A stretch of 10,018 nt of DNA, from positions 1 through 10,018 of the forward strand of contig CAMLLO010000070.1 of assembly GCA_946480915.1 (NCBI GenBank), given 5' to 3'. Positions within the stretch are counted from its first letter, which is position 1. Each line of letters starts with the position of its first letter. The position numbers and the translations under genes were made by a program. Shown here piece after piece: positions 1 through 6,526 of this stretch. A model generated the notes under the pieces. The model was not told the origin of the DNA, made no database searches, and worked only from the letters and a program-made list of their open reading frames with translations. The stretch is from an uncultured Sphingobacteriaceae bacterium (GTDB taxonomy: Bacteria > Bacteroidota > Bacteroidia > Sphingobacteriales > Sphingobacteriaceae).

Positions 1-337
1 CATCTCCGCAGGTTCTGCTACTCCAGAGTGTGCTAAAAATAAGGTATCGAGCTCAGCAGTGTCTACTACACCAGAATGGGCGAAAACTGTCGGAGCACTA
101 TCGGCAGGGATTACTACTCCAGAGTGGGTTAAAAATATGGGAGCGATATCAGCAGCTACTACTGTTCCCGAGTGGGCAAAAATTTCCGAGAAATCAATGA
201 TTTCCCCGAACGCATCTTCTAAATCGTTCAGCAGTCAAGACGTTGTCTCAGAACCCTCTGGTAACAATTCAATTGAGACATCTGAAGAAAGCCATTTTGA
301 AGCTCCGGTCAAAAGGAGTAAAATGCCTAGGAGTTAA
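1..337 (+). CDS. 3' end of a tandem-repeat protein, function unknown (partial)
   Basis: The frame is open from base 2, so the true start lies outside the window; a GTG at 59 could serve as a start, but the repeat pattern continues upstream of it. The visible part holds about four units of 16 residues (48 bp each). Each unit starts with a [TV]PE[WC][AV]K motif and ends in a Ser-Ala-rich stretch such as GAISAAT. After the last unit comes a roughly 45-residue Ser/Asn/Glu-rich tail ending in a basic patch (VKRSKMPRS). No signal peptide, membrane segment or catalytic motif is visible. I do not recognise the family. The repeats may form a linker or binding array, but that is inference. The same frame stays open for 56 codons after the TAA stop, so this could also be a gene cut short by a nonsense mutation. 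Confidence 0.6.
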   Translation, partial: ISAGSATPECAKNKVSSSAVSTTPEWAKTVGALSAGITTPEWVKNMGAISAATTVPEWAKISEKSMISPNASSKSFSSQDVVSEPSGNNSIETSEESHFEAPVKRSKMPRS

Positions 338-508
338 TTTAGACCGCTATTCCGTATTCCGCGGAGAATTTCGAAACCCCTTACTGGCTTAAGTTTCAGG
401 CTGCGTGTTCAATTTTTCCTAGCAGGATCCCTAAGTCTTGATAGACAATCTAGTCGTAGCGAGGCGCTAAGACTACAAATAGAAGCTCTGATAGAAGGCG
501 ATTATTGA
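338..508 (+). other. In-frame open continuation beyond the stop of the repeat gene
   Basis: Directly after the TAA at 335-337 the same frame stays open for 56 codons, to a TGA at 506-508. No ATG, GTG or TTG lies in frame, so it cannot easily be an independent gene. The translation is protein-like, ending in an Arg/Glu/Leu-rich helical stretch (RSEALRLQIEALIEGDY). It may be the original C-terminus of the upstream gene separated by a nonsense mutation, or chance. The rest of the interval, to 553, shows nothing recognisable. Confidence 0.2.
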
Positions 509-553
509 AACTCAAAGAAAGTAACAGAGTCGTGTTAATGACAGATTATATAG

Positions 554-1114
554 TTATATGAGTCGAAGCTCCTTAAGAATATGCATTTGTCTCTCAAAAC
601 ATGATCGAACTCTTTTCTCATAAAAATTTATCGCATCTACCTTATTATTAAATTGAATATTACTCAGTTCTTCATCTAGTTGTATCAGAATATTCTTAAG
701 ATCTGTAACCGGCCATTCCTGCTCAGACATGTAGATATGAGGTATAGGGCGATAACTACCCTCAGTGGTTAGGTTAGTTTTTAAGTCACTCAATATCATT
801 AGGAATAGATATCCTGGTATGATCATGCCCTGGCTTAAATCGGGATAATACCCGGGCCATTTTTCTATCCTTGAAAAGCTCTTTAAAACACCTTTTATTA
901 TATGACTGTATCCGGATCTAATCTCGTCTGCAGCGTTATTCGAGGTTTCAAGGGACTTTCTAAGTTCTTCAAGCTTTGTATTTAAATCGCTGTTTGCTAA
1001 AATTTCGTCGTCTAAATCATTTTGATGTTTTGAATCCATCTTTAGTAGTGAAATTTTGTGGTCACTTACTTGAATTGAGAATATAAGATCGAAATAAGTT
1101 GCAATTTGAGTCAT
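554..1114 (-). CDS. Hypothetical 186-aa protein
   Basis: The ORF is complete: ATG at 1112-1114 on the minus strand, TAA at 554-556. I do not recognise a family. It looks soluble and acidic, with no signal peptide. Residues about 30-65 (LDDEIL... to ...AADEIR) are Leu/Glu/Lys-rich and probably form a long helix or short coiled coil. A Gly/Pro/aromatic middle follows (EKWPGYYPDLSQG), and the C-terminus is helical and basic (FYEKRVRSCFERQ). No Shine-Dalgarno site is visible. About 20 bp upstream lies TATATTTA, a weak match to the Bacteroidota -7 box TAnnTTTG. It converges on the tandem-repeat gene and has no same-strand partner. Its length and even composition suggest a real gene, perhaps part of an accessory island. 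Confidence 0.6.
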   Translation of the reverse strand: MTQIATYFDLIFSIQVSDHKISLLKMDSKHQNDLDDEILANSDLNTKLEELRKSLETSNNAADEIRSGYSHIIKGVLKSFSRIEKWPGYYPDLSQGMIIPGYLFLMILSDLKTNLTTEGSYRPIPHIYMSEQEWPVTDLKNILIQLDEELSNIQFNNKVDAINFYEKRVRSCFERQMHILKELRLI

Positions 1115-1233
1115 ATGGTTAGATAAAGCTTAAATATAACAGTTAGTATGGTATTTTCTTCTTCTGGCCAAAATTTGATTAAATCCCGTCAGCGCAAACA
1201 TGTTGTATGTGGTTTACTATCTTCATATCCCCG

Positions 1234-1713
1234 GTTTGGCGCAAGTATGCAGCGCTGACTGAGGGCTGAGTACTTGTGCCTCAGACTAACAAAGGCTCTA
1301 ACATCGTTAACCCGATCATTCCTTTCAACCCGTAATAGTCCCTGGCGCTACTATACAGGTAATCCTCTGCTTTTTCAACAAAACCTGCATGTACAGGATT
1401 ATTATGGATGTAGTCCAATGTATCATGAAGATGCTTCGGGTCTTTCATTTCTATTGGATGGTTATCCTGTCCCCCAGTTTGGCGCAAGTATGCAGCGCTG
1501 ACTGAGGGCTGAGTACTTGTGCCTCAGACTAACAAAGGCTCTAACATCGTTAACCCGATCATTCCTTTCAACCCGTAATAGTCCCTGGCGCTACTATACA
1601 GGTAATCCTCTGCTTTTTCAACAAAACCTGCATGTACAGGATTATTATGGATGTTTCCAATGTGTCGTGAATATGTTTTGAATCTTTCATTTCTATTGGA
1701 TGGTTATCCTGTC
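1234..1713. repeat. Tandem direct duplication of about 243 bp
   Basis: Two copies lie head to tail, 1234-1476 and 1477-1713, offset by 243 bp. The first ~178 bp of each (1234-1411 and 1477-1654) appear identical. A short divergent tract follows with several substitutions and a 1-bp deletion in copy 2 (near 1655). The last ~30 bp agree again. Each copy carries the 3' end of a transposase gene on the minus strand. Just beyond its stop are short inverted motifs (CAAGTA/TACTTG, CTGAG/CTCAG) of the kind expected at a RAYT-associated element end. Confidence 0.85.
1281..1471 (-). pseudogene. 3' fragment of REP-associated (Y1/RAYT) transposase, copy 1
   Basis: The minus-strand translation contains QDNHPIEM, then YIHNNPVHAGFVEKAE and YLYSSARDYYG. 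This is the conserved C-terminal block of REP-associated tyrosine transposases (IS200-like Y1 family; these nick DNA at palindromes). The catalytic HUH motif and Tyr, which lie nearer the N-terminus, are absent. Homology stops at 1471, exactly where the second copy begins, so about two thirds of the gene is missing. It cannot be active. The Met at 1487 used by the open frame is out of family context and probably accidental. Confidence 0.75.
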
Positions 1714-1741
1714 GCCACAGCTGAAAGCTAAGATTGTTGCA
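1524..1741 (-). pseudogene. 3' fragment of REP-associated (Y1/RAYT) transposase, copy 2
   Basis: The same C-terminal block as copy 1, but extending further upstream to NNLSFQLWRQDNHPIEM, the family's usual lead-in. A 1-bp deletion near 1655 shifts the frame between the HPIEM part and the YIHNNPVHAG part. A stop codon (TAA on the minus strand, 1742-1744) ends the frame on the 5' side. The N-terminal catalytic domain is missing. This copy is both truncated and frameshifted. Confidence 0.75.
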
Positions 1742-1744
1742 TTA

Positions 1745-1834
1745 AACAAAATGGAAAGGATCTTAGATGGAGTAATGATCAAAGATGTTTGTCTCAAGCT
1801 GAGTATAACTCGAATTGGAGAGATAATGGCTTAA
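1745..1834 (+). pseudogene. Short coding tail, possibly the 3' end of a type II cas9
   Basis: A plus-strand frame, open from an ATG at 1700 and leaving the transposase fragment at about 1742, runs to TAA at 1832-1834. Its last part reads ALNKMERILDGVMIKDVCLKLSITRIGEIMA in segments: ALNKMERI, IKDVCLKLSITRIGEI, MA. A strand-rich K(L/V)xxxxxGEI ending is the general shape of Cas9 C-termini in Bacteroidota type II systems, from memory. The stronger argument is position: it is on the same strand as the cas1 stub at 3163. If the intervening palindrome-flanked cassette (1841-3114) is removed, its stop lies about 54 bp before the cas1 ATG, as in a cas9-cas1 operon. The transposase fragment would have replaced the rest of the gene. 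It could instead be a chance ORF of 44 codons. Confidence 0.3.
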
Positions 1835-1840
1835 CCTACG

Positions 1841-1885
1841 TCAACCGTGAAAATCAAAAATATGATTTTTGATTTTCACGGTTGA
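1841..1885. repeat. Perfect palindrome, upstream end of the ATPase cassette
   Basis: Two 21-bp arms (1841-1861 and 1865-1885) are perfect reverse complements around a 3-bp spacer, ATG. The 19-bp core of the arm, AACCGTGAAAATCAAAAAT, is identical to that of the palindrome at 3072-3114. It ends 19 bp before the probable ATG of the ATPase gene, so it would form a strong hairpin in the mRNA leader or could be a protein-binding site. Confidence 0.9.
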
Positions 1886-1904
1886 TACCCTTACCTTTGC
1901 CACC

Positions 1905-3074
1905 ATGATCACCCGTTTGGCAGCAAAGCATTTAGATATTTTATTGGCTGAATTTCCTGCGATCGCTCTTTTAGGTCCAAGGCAGGTAGGCAAAACCACG
2001 CTTGCTAAACTGCTTGTTAAAAAACACCAGAAAGAGATTTTATATTTCGACCTGGAAAGCGATGCTGATGTAGCAAAGCTTAAAGACCCGGAATATATTT
2101 TTAACGAATACAAAGATCATTGCATTATTCTTGATGAGGTACAGCGTGTGCCTAAACTATTTTCTCAGCTAAGGCCCATTATCGACGCTTATCGTAAGCC
2201 CGGCCGCTTTATTTTAACCGGTTCGGCTTCCCCCGATCTGGTGAAAGGAGTTTCCGAATCGCTGGCCGGAAGAATAGCCTTTAACGAACTGTCGCCGATA
2301 AATTTGGTTGAAGCTAAGAAAAGCAATATCGGTCAGCAGCAGCATTGGTTCAGGGGAGGCTTTCCGCTGGCGCTTACTGCGGCAGACGATAAAGCGTTTA
2401 TCCGCTGGACGGAAAATTTCATACGTACGTATATCGAGCGCGACCTGTCGCTATTATTTGGAGTAAAGCTTCAGGAAAAACTCATCCGGAATTTCTGGTT
2501 TATGCTCGCAGCAAATAATGGCGGGATCTGGAATTCCGAGGCTTATGCCCGTTCATTGGGCATTTCGGGGCCCACTATAAAACGATATCTTGACTTTCTG
2601 GAAGGCGCGTTTTTAATCAGACAATTACCTGCCTGGTTCGTAAATACAAGTAAGCGGCTGGTAAAAGCACCAAAGATCTATTTACGCGATAGTGGTTTGT
2701 TGCATGTAATTAACCGGATTTCTTCCGCAACTGAGCTTCCGCTTAATATCGGTGTTGGAGCCTCATGGGAGGGTTATGTTATTGAGCAAATTTTTCAGTT
2801 AAAGCCCCCACACATCGACATGTATTATTATCGCACACATCATGGCGCTGAATGCGATGTATTACTGGTAAATGGAATCAAACCGGTGTTGGGTATAGAA
2901 ATTAAATATTCGTCGAACCCTGTGTTATCGAAGGGATTTTACTCGGTTATGGACGACCTGAACCTACCTGAAGGCAGGGTAATTACCCCAAAAGGAAGTT
3001 CTTCAAAATTGCATCCTAAAATAGAATGTAGTAACCTTTCTGATTTTCTCAGCGGCAGATTGCAGGAACTTTAA
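1905..3074 (+). CDS. AAA ATPase with DUF4143 C-terminal domain
   Basis: This 389-aa protein has the complete architecture of the bacterial/archaeal AAA_14-DUF4143 family. Residues 24-32 (GPRQVGKTT) are the Walker A motif, 74-79 (IILDEV) Walker B, and 103-109 (ILTGSAS) the sensor region. A winged-helix-like part follows at about 205-240. The C-terminus carries GAECD (314-318) and IEIKYS (331-336), the E-x-D...E-x-K pattern of a PD-(D/E)xK-like nuclease fold. I chose ATG 1905, giving MITRLAAKHL, because family members start this way; the TTG at 1869 lies inside the palindrome. The biochemical role of the family is poorly known; DNA or nucleotide binding is likely. The gene is intact among decayed neighbours, and its stop codon is the first three bases of the downstream palindrome. 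Family members often occur as many near-copies per genome, which fits a mobile or selfish life style (inference). Confidence 0.92.
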   Translation: MITRLAAKHLDILLAEFPAIALLGPRQVGKTTLAKLLVKKHQKEILYFDLESDADVAKLKDPEYIFNEYKDHCIILDEVQRVPKLFSQLRPIIDAYRKPGRFILTGSASPDLVKGVSESLAGRIAFNELSPINLVEAKKSNIGQQQHWFRGGFPLALTAADDKAFIRWTENFIRTYIERDLSLLFGVKLQEKLIRNFWFMLAANNGGIWNSEAYARSLGISGPTIKRYLDFLEGAFLIRQLPAWFVNTSKRLVKAPKIYLRDSGLLHVINRISSATELPLNIGVGASWEGYVIEQIFQLKPPHIDMYYYRTHHGAECDVLLVNGIKPVLGIEIKYSSNPVLSKGFYSVMDDLNLPEGRVITPKGSSSKLHPKIECSNLSDFLSGRLQEL

Positions 3075-3114
3075 CCGTGAAAATCAAAAATTTAATTTTT
3101 GATTTTCACGGTTA
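3072..3114. repeat. Perfect palindrome, downstream end of the ATPase cassette
   Basis: Two 21-bp arms (3072-3092 and 3094-3114) match perfectly around a single T. The arm core AACCGTGAAAATCAAAAAT is the same 19 bp as at 1841-1885; only the spacer and outermost bases differ. It overlaps the ATPase stop codon (TAA 3072-3074). It could serve as a hairpin terminator, though no long T run follows, or as the terminus of a mobile cassette. Confidence 0.9.
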
Positions 3115-3162
3115 GTCAGCTATCTTTATTGTATCTAACCTTCACATATACAATAGGTTTAT

Positions 3163-3266
3163 ATGATTAAGAAAACCTTGCAATCAGTAATCCCGCCTAC
3201 CTTAGTCTCAAGAACAGTGAATTACTTATCGATCTCCCCTATTTAAAAGTTCCAGGAGAAAAAGAG
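3163..3266 (+). pseudogene. cas1: 5' stub of cas1 (type II-like), frameshifted and truncated
   Basis: ATG at 3163 gives MIKKTL. After a 5-base stretch where 6 are expected (3181-3185), the frame shifts and continues SNPAYLSLKNSELLIDLP (3186-3239), then YLKVPGEKE. This matches the start of Cas1 from Bacteroidota type II CRISPR systems (MIKKTLYFxNPAYLSLKNxQL-like, from memory), with a tyrosine-phenylalanine pair lost to the deletion. Cas1 is the integrase that inserts new spacers; full length is about 300 aa, and only about 35 residues remain. At 3267 the sequence passes directly into a CRISPR repeat, so the rest of cas1, and presumably cas2, has been deleted. It is non-functional. Confidence 0.65.
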
Positions 3267-3364
3267 TTGAAAGCAAATCACAATTATCTTCGTTAGGTGA
3301 TAAAGTATTTGCTGGTTGGGGCCAATACCGCAAAGAACAAAATTGAAAGCAAATCACAATTATC
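3267..3364 (-). CRISPR. Relic of a type II-like CRISPR array (1.5 repeats)
   Basis: A 22-bp sequence (core TTGAAAGCAAATCACAAT) occurs at 3267-3288 and again at 3343-3364, a period of 76 bp, which equals about 46 bp of repeat plus 30 bp of spacer. The minus strand reads ATTGTGATTTGCTTTCAA, close to the start of the 46-47-bp repeats of Bacteroidota type II-C arrays (GTTGTGATTTGCTTTC, from memory). The second repeat is fuller: 3311-3360 also has the expected GCTG end and CCAAT and CAAAGA blocks, in degenerate form. The first repeat is cut in half by the cas1 stub. One spacer-like segment (about 3289-3310) lies between. No leader, tracrRNA or intact cas gene is present, so the array is dead. Confidence 0.6.
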
Positions 3365-3377
3365 CGAAAGCCTTCAC

Positions 3378-3968
3378 TCATTCTTTTGCTTCCTCTGCAA
3401 GCAATTTCTTTTCTATCCTCATGTCGGGAACAAACCAGATAATGGCAACTAAAATATAAATAGCGAAGCTTAGCCATGCACTTAAAAAAGCAAGAAGTAT
3501 GGCAGTGAAATAAAGCGCTAAAGAAAATTTTCCTTTAGTATCTTTTCCCAATGCCCGGCTTAGCATCGAATCACGACCATGGTGTCTGACAAGCATTTTT
3601 GAAAGAATTGAATACGCCACTGCATTCATGAAAAGTATAAATCCATAAAGAGCCACCGGCCATGTAGTAAAATGATTCTCGCCCATCCATGCTGTAACAA
3701 AAGGTATCAGCGAAAGCCAAAAAAGGAGGTTCATATTTGCCCATAAAATACGCCCGTTAACAGATTGTACCGCCTGCATCATATGGTGATGATTGTTCCA
3801 ATAAATCCCCAGGTAGATAAAGCTGAGGAGATAACTAATAAAAACAGGAATCAGGGGTATTAACACTTCCGGTGTACCGCCATGCGGCACCTTTAACTCG
3901 AGCACCATAATTGTGATGATGATGGCCATTACCCCGTCGCTAAATGCTTCTAATCTGCCCTTTTTCAT
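3378..3968 (-). CDS. TMEM175-family (DUF1211) potassium-channel-like membrane protein
   Basis: The 196-aa protein begins MKKGRLEAFSDGVMAI. The FSDGVMAI motif (residues 9-16) in the first helix is the signature and selectivity-filter region of TMEM175/DUF1211 proteins. Bacterial homologues are about 200 aa with six transmembrane helices and act as potassium-permeable channels in the inner membrane. Hydrophobic segments are visible at about 9-26, 37-56, 76-93, 104-124, 148-167 and 168-181. A histidine/asparagine cluster (WNNHHHMM, 57-64) follows the second helix, also a family feature. The C-terminus is charged. The gene stands alone: its 3' end lies 13 bp from the CRISPR relic, and its 5' side faces a repeat-bearing gap. 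ATG 3968 is the only sensible start, since the motif lies nine residues in. Confidence 0.9.
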   Translation of the reverse strand: MKKGRLEAFSDGVMAIIITIMVLELKVPHGGTPEVLIPLIPVFISYLLSFIYLGIYWNNHHHMMQAVQSVNGRILWANMNLLFWLSLIPFVTAWMGENHFTTWPVALYGFILFMNAVAYSILSKMLVRHHGRDSMLSRALGKDTKGKFSLALYFTAILLAFLSAWLSFAIYILVAIIWFVPDMRIEKKLLAEEAKE

Positions 3969-4131
3969 AAATCGAATAATTTTTCGAACATATAAATTTT
4001 CTATCAGACATTTACAAATAAGAAATCAGGTGCGATTAACAAAAAAACCTCCTGTTATATGGAAGCTTTTTATATAGACTAAATATTGTTGGTATTTCCT
4101 TTTCAGCTGCTGCCCGGGTTCATTCTTCCAT

Positions 4132-4192
4132 TGTTGGTGTTCATTACAATATATATTTGCTTGCTTTAACCACCTCCGCCAGCGAAGGACAA
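4132..4192 (+). repeat. Dispersed repeat family A, copy 1 (degenerate)
   Basis: The sequence runs TTGTTGGTG, then ATATATTTGCTTGCTTTAAC and CACCTCCGCCAGCGAAGG. It matches the copies at 6639-6715 and 9765-9816 in the same orientation. The terminal stem (CCTCCGC/GCGAAGG, 4173-4188) has one mismatch. The element ends 5 bp from the stop codon of the M48 peptidase, so it may act as that gene's transcript end. Upstream, 4107-4121 (CTGCTGCCCGGGTTC) resembles the arm of repeat family B. Confidence 0.75.
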
Positions 4193-4197
4193 CACCT

Positions 4198-6330
4198 TTA
4201 TGGTATCGGTGGTTCAGCTTTTTCAAAAGCTTTTTGACTTTTTAAAATATTGTTCTGATATCCTAATGCACACTTTTTTACAAGGAAATTGTAGTCTATC
4301 GTAATAGAAAGAAAAGCGTTCAGAGCATCGTTAAGTACCTGAATTTCATCATTCAGATATTGCTCCGAGGTATAATAAATATGATCACTATTGATCAGCT
4401 TCTCAATGCACTTTAAATATTCTGCCAAAGAATCTTCAGCTATTAGTTTATCATCATTTAATAATTCCTCGAAGCGTTCTTTCAATTTCTTCTCTTTCCG
4501 GATAATCTGCATAACCTGAATTTTTATGTCCGCATGCTGCATAGTGGTATATACCGGGTTAACTACATCGATCATTTCGTTGTACAGCTTAAGATCAAGC
4601 TCCGCAAGCTCAAATTGGCGAAACATGTCAGCATAGGCCAGCTTTAATTGTGTCCTCTCAGTCGCCGAAGTACATACCCCCAGAGTATGCTGATATATCG
4701 CCCTATCATGATCTGCGATTTTAAGCTTTGCTTCTTTAAGCTCCGTAGTAAGCCTTCCTTTAATGATCTCTGCTTCATAGGCTGGAAATTTCTCTCCATC
4801 AAAATCGAAGGACCGGATGCCTGTGTTTCCTTCGTTCAGGGAGCCAAGAACATTAATGTCATTTTCCAGATTCACGATTAAAACAGGCAAGCGGGTATAA
4901 TCATCAGAGAACAAATCTCCGGATAAAGAGTCGAACACTTCATTATCTGAGGTTTCCAGTTCAAACCGCTCAATGTTTCTGTTATCATAATAACCATTAA
5001 ACTCGGGCTGAAGCGAGGTGGAGCCCAGATGATTAAGGTATTTTACTTCAAACTCTTCAACACTCAAAAGCAAGGGAGCTTGTTCAAACTGAACGTCTTC
5101 GTAAAGTTTATCTGTAAATTCCTGCTGTATGCGTGCTGCATCGCTAAACAATTCCCATGCTGAATTATCAACCAACCCGGCATCAATGTTCATTTCAGAA
5201 AAAAAAGCAACCCGGTCTGATGTATCAGGATGCGAGGCCCATTGATCTTTGATCATAATACGGCTCTTCCCGAACAGATCGAAGCTATTGGCATCAATCA
5301 TGGGCAAGCCGTTGTTAAGATGAATTTTATATTTTGCTGCATAAAGCTGCATCAATTTGAAATGATGGGTGTATACATTTTCGGCTTTCCTGTTCTCACG
5401 AATCAGGGTGCCGTAAAAATTGATCAATGCGGTATAACATTCCACCGCAAAATCACTTCTGTACTGTGCCGTAATATTACTTCTCGAGCCACTGACACTG
5501 GCAGCAACAGCATCAGCATGAAACTCCATCTGCCTTGACAAGCTCATATGTTCTTTATTGAGCAGAACATATACTTTGCGCATAATCCATTGCATCGCCT
5601 GAATAATCAGGTTAGCCAATTCTTTAAATATCCGGAAGTACCAGGTGGAGTTTCCCCAGTTGGCAAGGGCATTGTTATAACGTTCATTATCGAATAAGAT
5701 CTTGTGGATAATTAAGTTGAAATGATAAACATAGGCCCCCAATGCCATACTCTTTTGGGAAAAATGCCCGAACTCATGCCCGAGAACCCCTTTAAATTCA
5801 CTTATAGTTAGTGAATTAACCAGTCCAGCTCCGATATACAGGTTCTTACGCTGAGGAAAAAACATGCTTAAAAAAACAGAGTCGTATGCTACTAATGCGT
5901 TAACATCCTCCACAAGAAAAATTTTCTTTGGAAAAGATGATCCTGCTTCGCTAGTCACCCTCCTGATAAATTCAAATAAAAGAGGCTCGTCCTTTTCGAA
6001 AATTTGGACTGCACCTTCACGCCCTCGGTTTAGCTTAATTACTAGCGAATTAAAGACAAATATCACAATCATTACTGCCAGTCCCAGTCCTCCTAAAACC
6101 AGCAGGAACGTTACCATATTTGGAACCTCCAATGCAATAGCGCCCACCAGTAAAACCACTACGGCAGCTATTCCAAGTGCGATCGTAACCACAGCTATGT
6201 ATGACAATAGAAATAAAACACACAGCAGGAAAACTTTAATTACCTGTCTTTTAAATTCTGATGTAGGCTGTATATACTGCCTGTTAGAGTCCTTAGGTGG
6301 TAAAGGATATTCGGAAATAGTAAACGGCAT
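4198..6330 (-). CDS. M48-family zinc metallopeptidase, membrane-anchored
   Basis: The protein is 710 aa, starting MPFTISEYPLPP. Two hydrophobic segments at about 33-65 and 71-95 anchor it in the membrane. The peptidase core follows: HEFGH at 185-189 (zinc-binding HExxH, preceded by GVLG) and EFHAD at 269-273, which supplies the third zinc ligand Glu and the conserved Asp. The ~400-residue C-terminal part is charged and helical and not typical of HtpX (about 300 aa), so this belongs to the long M48 type found beside LemA and DUF3137 in Bacteroidota. The frame stays open upstream to 6531, but that part translates a hairpin repeat, so I placed the start at 6330. A 570-bp repeat-rich gap separates it from the DUF3137 gene, making co-transcription uncertain. 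It probably degrades or processes membrane or envelope proteins (inference). Confidence 0.9.
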   Translation of the reverse strand: MPFTISEYPLPPKDSNRQYIQPTSEFKRQVIKVFLLCVLFLLSYIAVVTIALGIAAVVVLLVGAIALEVPNMVTFLLVLGGLGLAVMIVIFVFNSLVIKLNRGREGAVQIFEKDEPLLFEFIRRVTSEAGSSFPKKIFLVEDVNALVAYDSVFLSMFFPQRKNLYIGAGLVNSLTISEFKGVLGHEFGHFSQKSMALGAYVYHFNLIIHKILFDNERYNNALANWGNSTWYFRIFKELANLIIQAMQWIMRKVYVLLNKEHMSLSRQMEFHADAVAASVSGSRSNITAQYRSDFAVECYTALINFYGTLIRENRKAENVYTHHFKLMQLYAAKYKIHLNNGLPMIDANSFDLFGKSRIMIKDQWASHPDTSDRVAFFSEMNIDAGLVDNSAWELFSDAARIQQEFTDKLYEDVQFEQAPLLLSVEEFEVKYLNHLGSTSLQPEFNGYYDNRNIERFELETSDNEVFDSLSGDLFSDDYTRLPVLIVNLENDINVLGSLNEGNTGIRSFDFDGEKFPAYEAEIIKGRLTTELKEAKLKIADHDRAIYQHTLGVCTSATERTQLKLAYADMFRQFELAELDLKLYNEMIDVVNPVYTTMQHADIKIQVMQIIRKEKKLKERFEELLNDDKLIAEDSLAEYLKCIEKLINSDHIYYTSEQYLNDEIQVLNDALNAFLSITIDYNFLVKKCALGYQNNILKSQKAFEKAEPPIP

Positions 6331-6440
6331 AATAATGTTTAGGTAGATGAAAGATAAGGAAAGTTTGAAAATTCTGCAGGTTTGGGGAGTAAGAGACTCC
6401 TTTTTATTTGTGAATCTGTGGAGACTCTGCGCTGACCTCC

Positions 6441-6526
6441 TCTGCTGCCCTGGTTCGTGTCCCCACGAAACAAAAGTGGTGTTATCGGATATTATGGTTC
6501 GTGGGGACACGAACCAAGGCAGCAGA
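6441..6526. repeat. Long hairpin repeat family B, copy 1
   Basis: Left arm 6441-6469 and right arm 6498-6526 are 29 bp each with a single mismatch, around a 28-bp loop. The arm core is TGGTTCGTGTCCCCACGAA. A second copy lies at 8721-8805 with the same loop core TTATCGGATATTATGG. It sits about 110 bp upstream of the M48 start and would form a very stable stem in that leader. It resembles a non-coding mobile repeat (MITE or REP-like). Confidence 0.9.

Noticed and set aside
1274..1501. Plus-strand ORF of 75 codons
   Set aside because: It is antisense to the transposase fragment, whose minus-strand translation matches a known family.
1869..1904. N-terminal extension of the ATPase from a TTG at 1869
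   Set aside because: It would translate half of the palindrome; the family-like start MITRLAAKHL is at ATG 1905.
1835..3120. Target-site duplication around the ATPase cassette
   Set aside because: The flanks (CCTACG before, GTCAGC after) share no direct repeat that I can see.
3226..3477. Minus-strand ORF of 83 codons
   Set aside because: It runs through the CRISPR relic and overlaps the 3' end of the TMEM175 gene in another frame, with no protein character.
4026..4226. Minus-strand ORF of 66 codons
   Set aside because: It covers family A copy 1 and the end of the M48 gene; the translation is of repeat DNA.
4198..6330. Assignment of the peptidase as HtpX
   Set aside because: It is more than twice the usual HtpX length and has a large extra C-terminal part; the lemA/DUF3137 context points to another M48 group.
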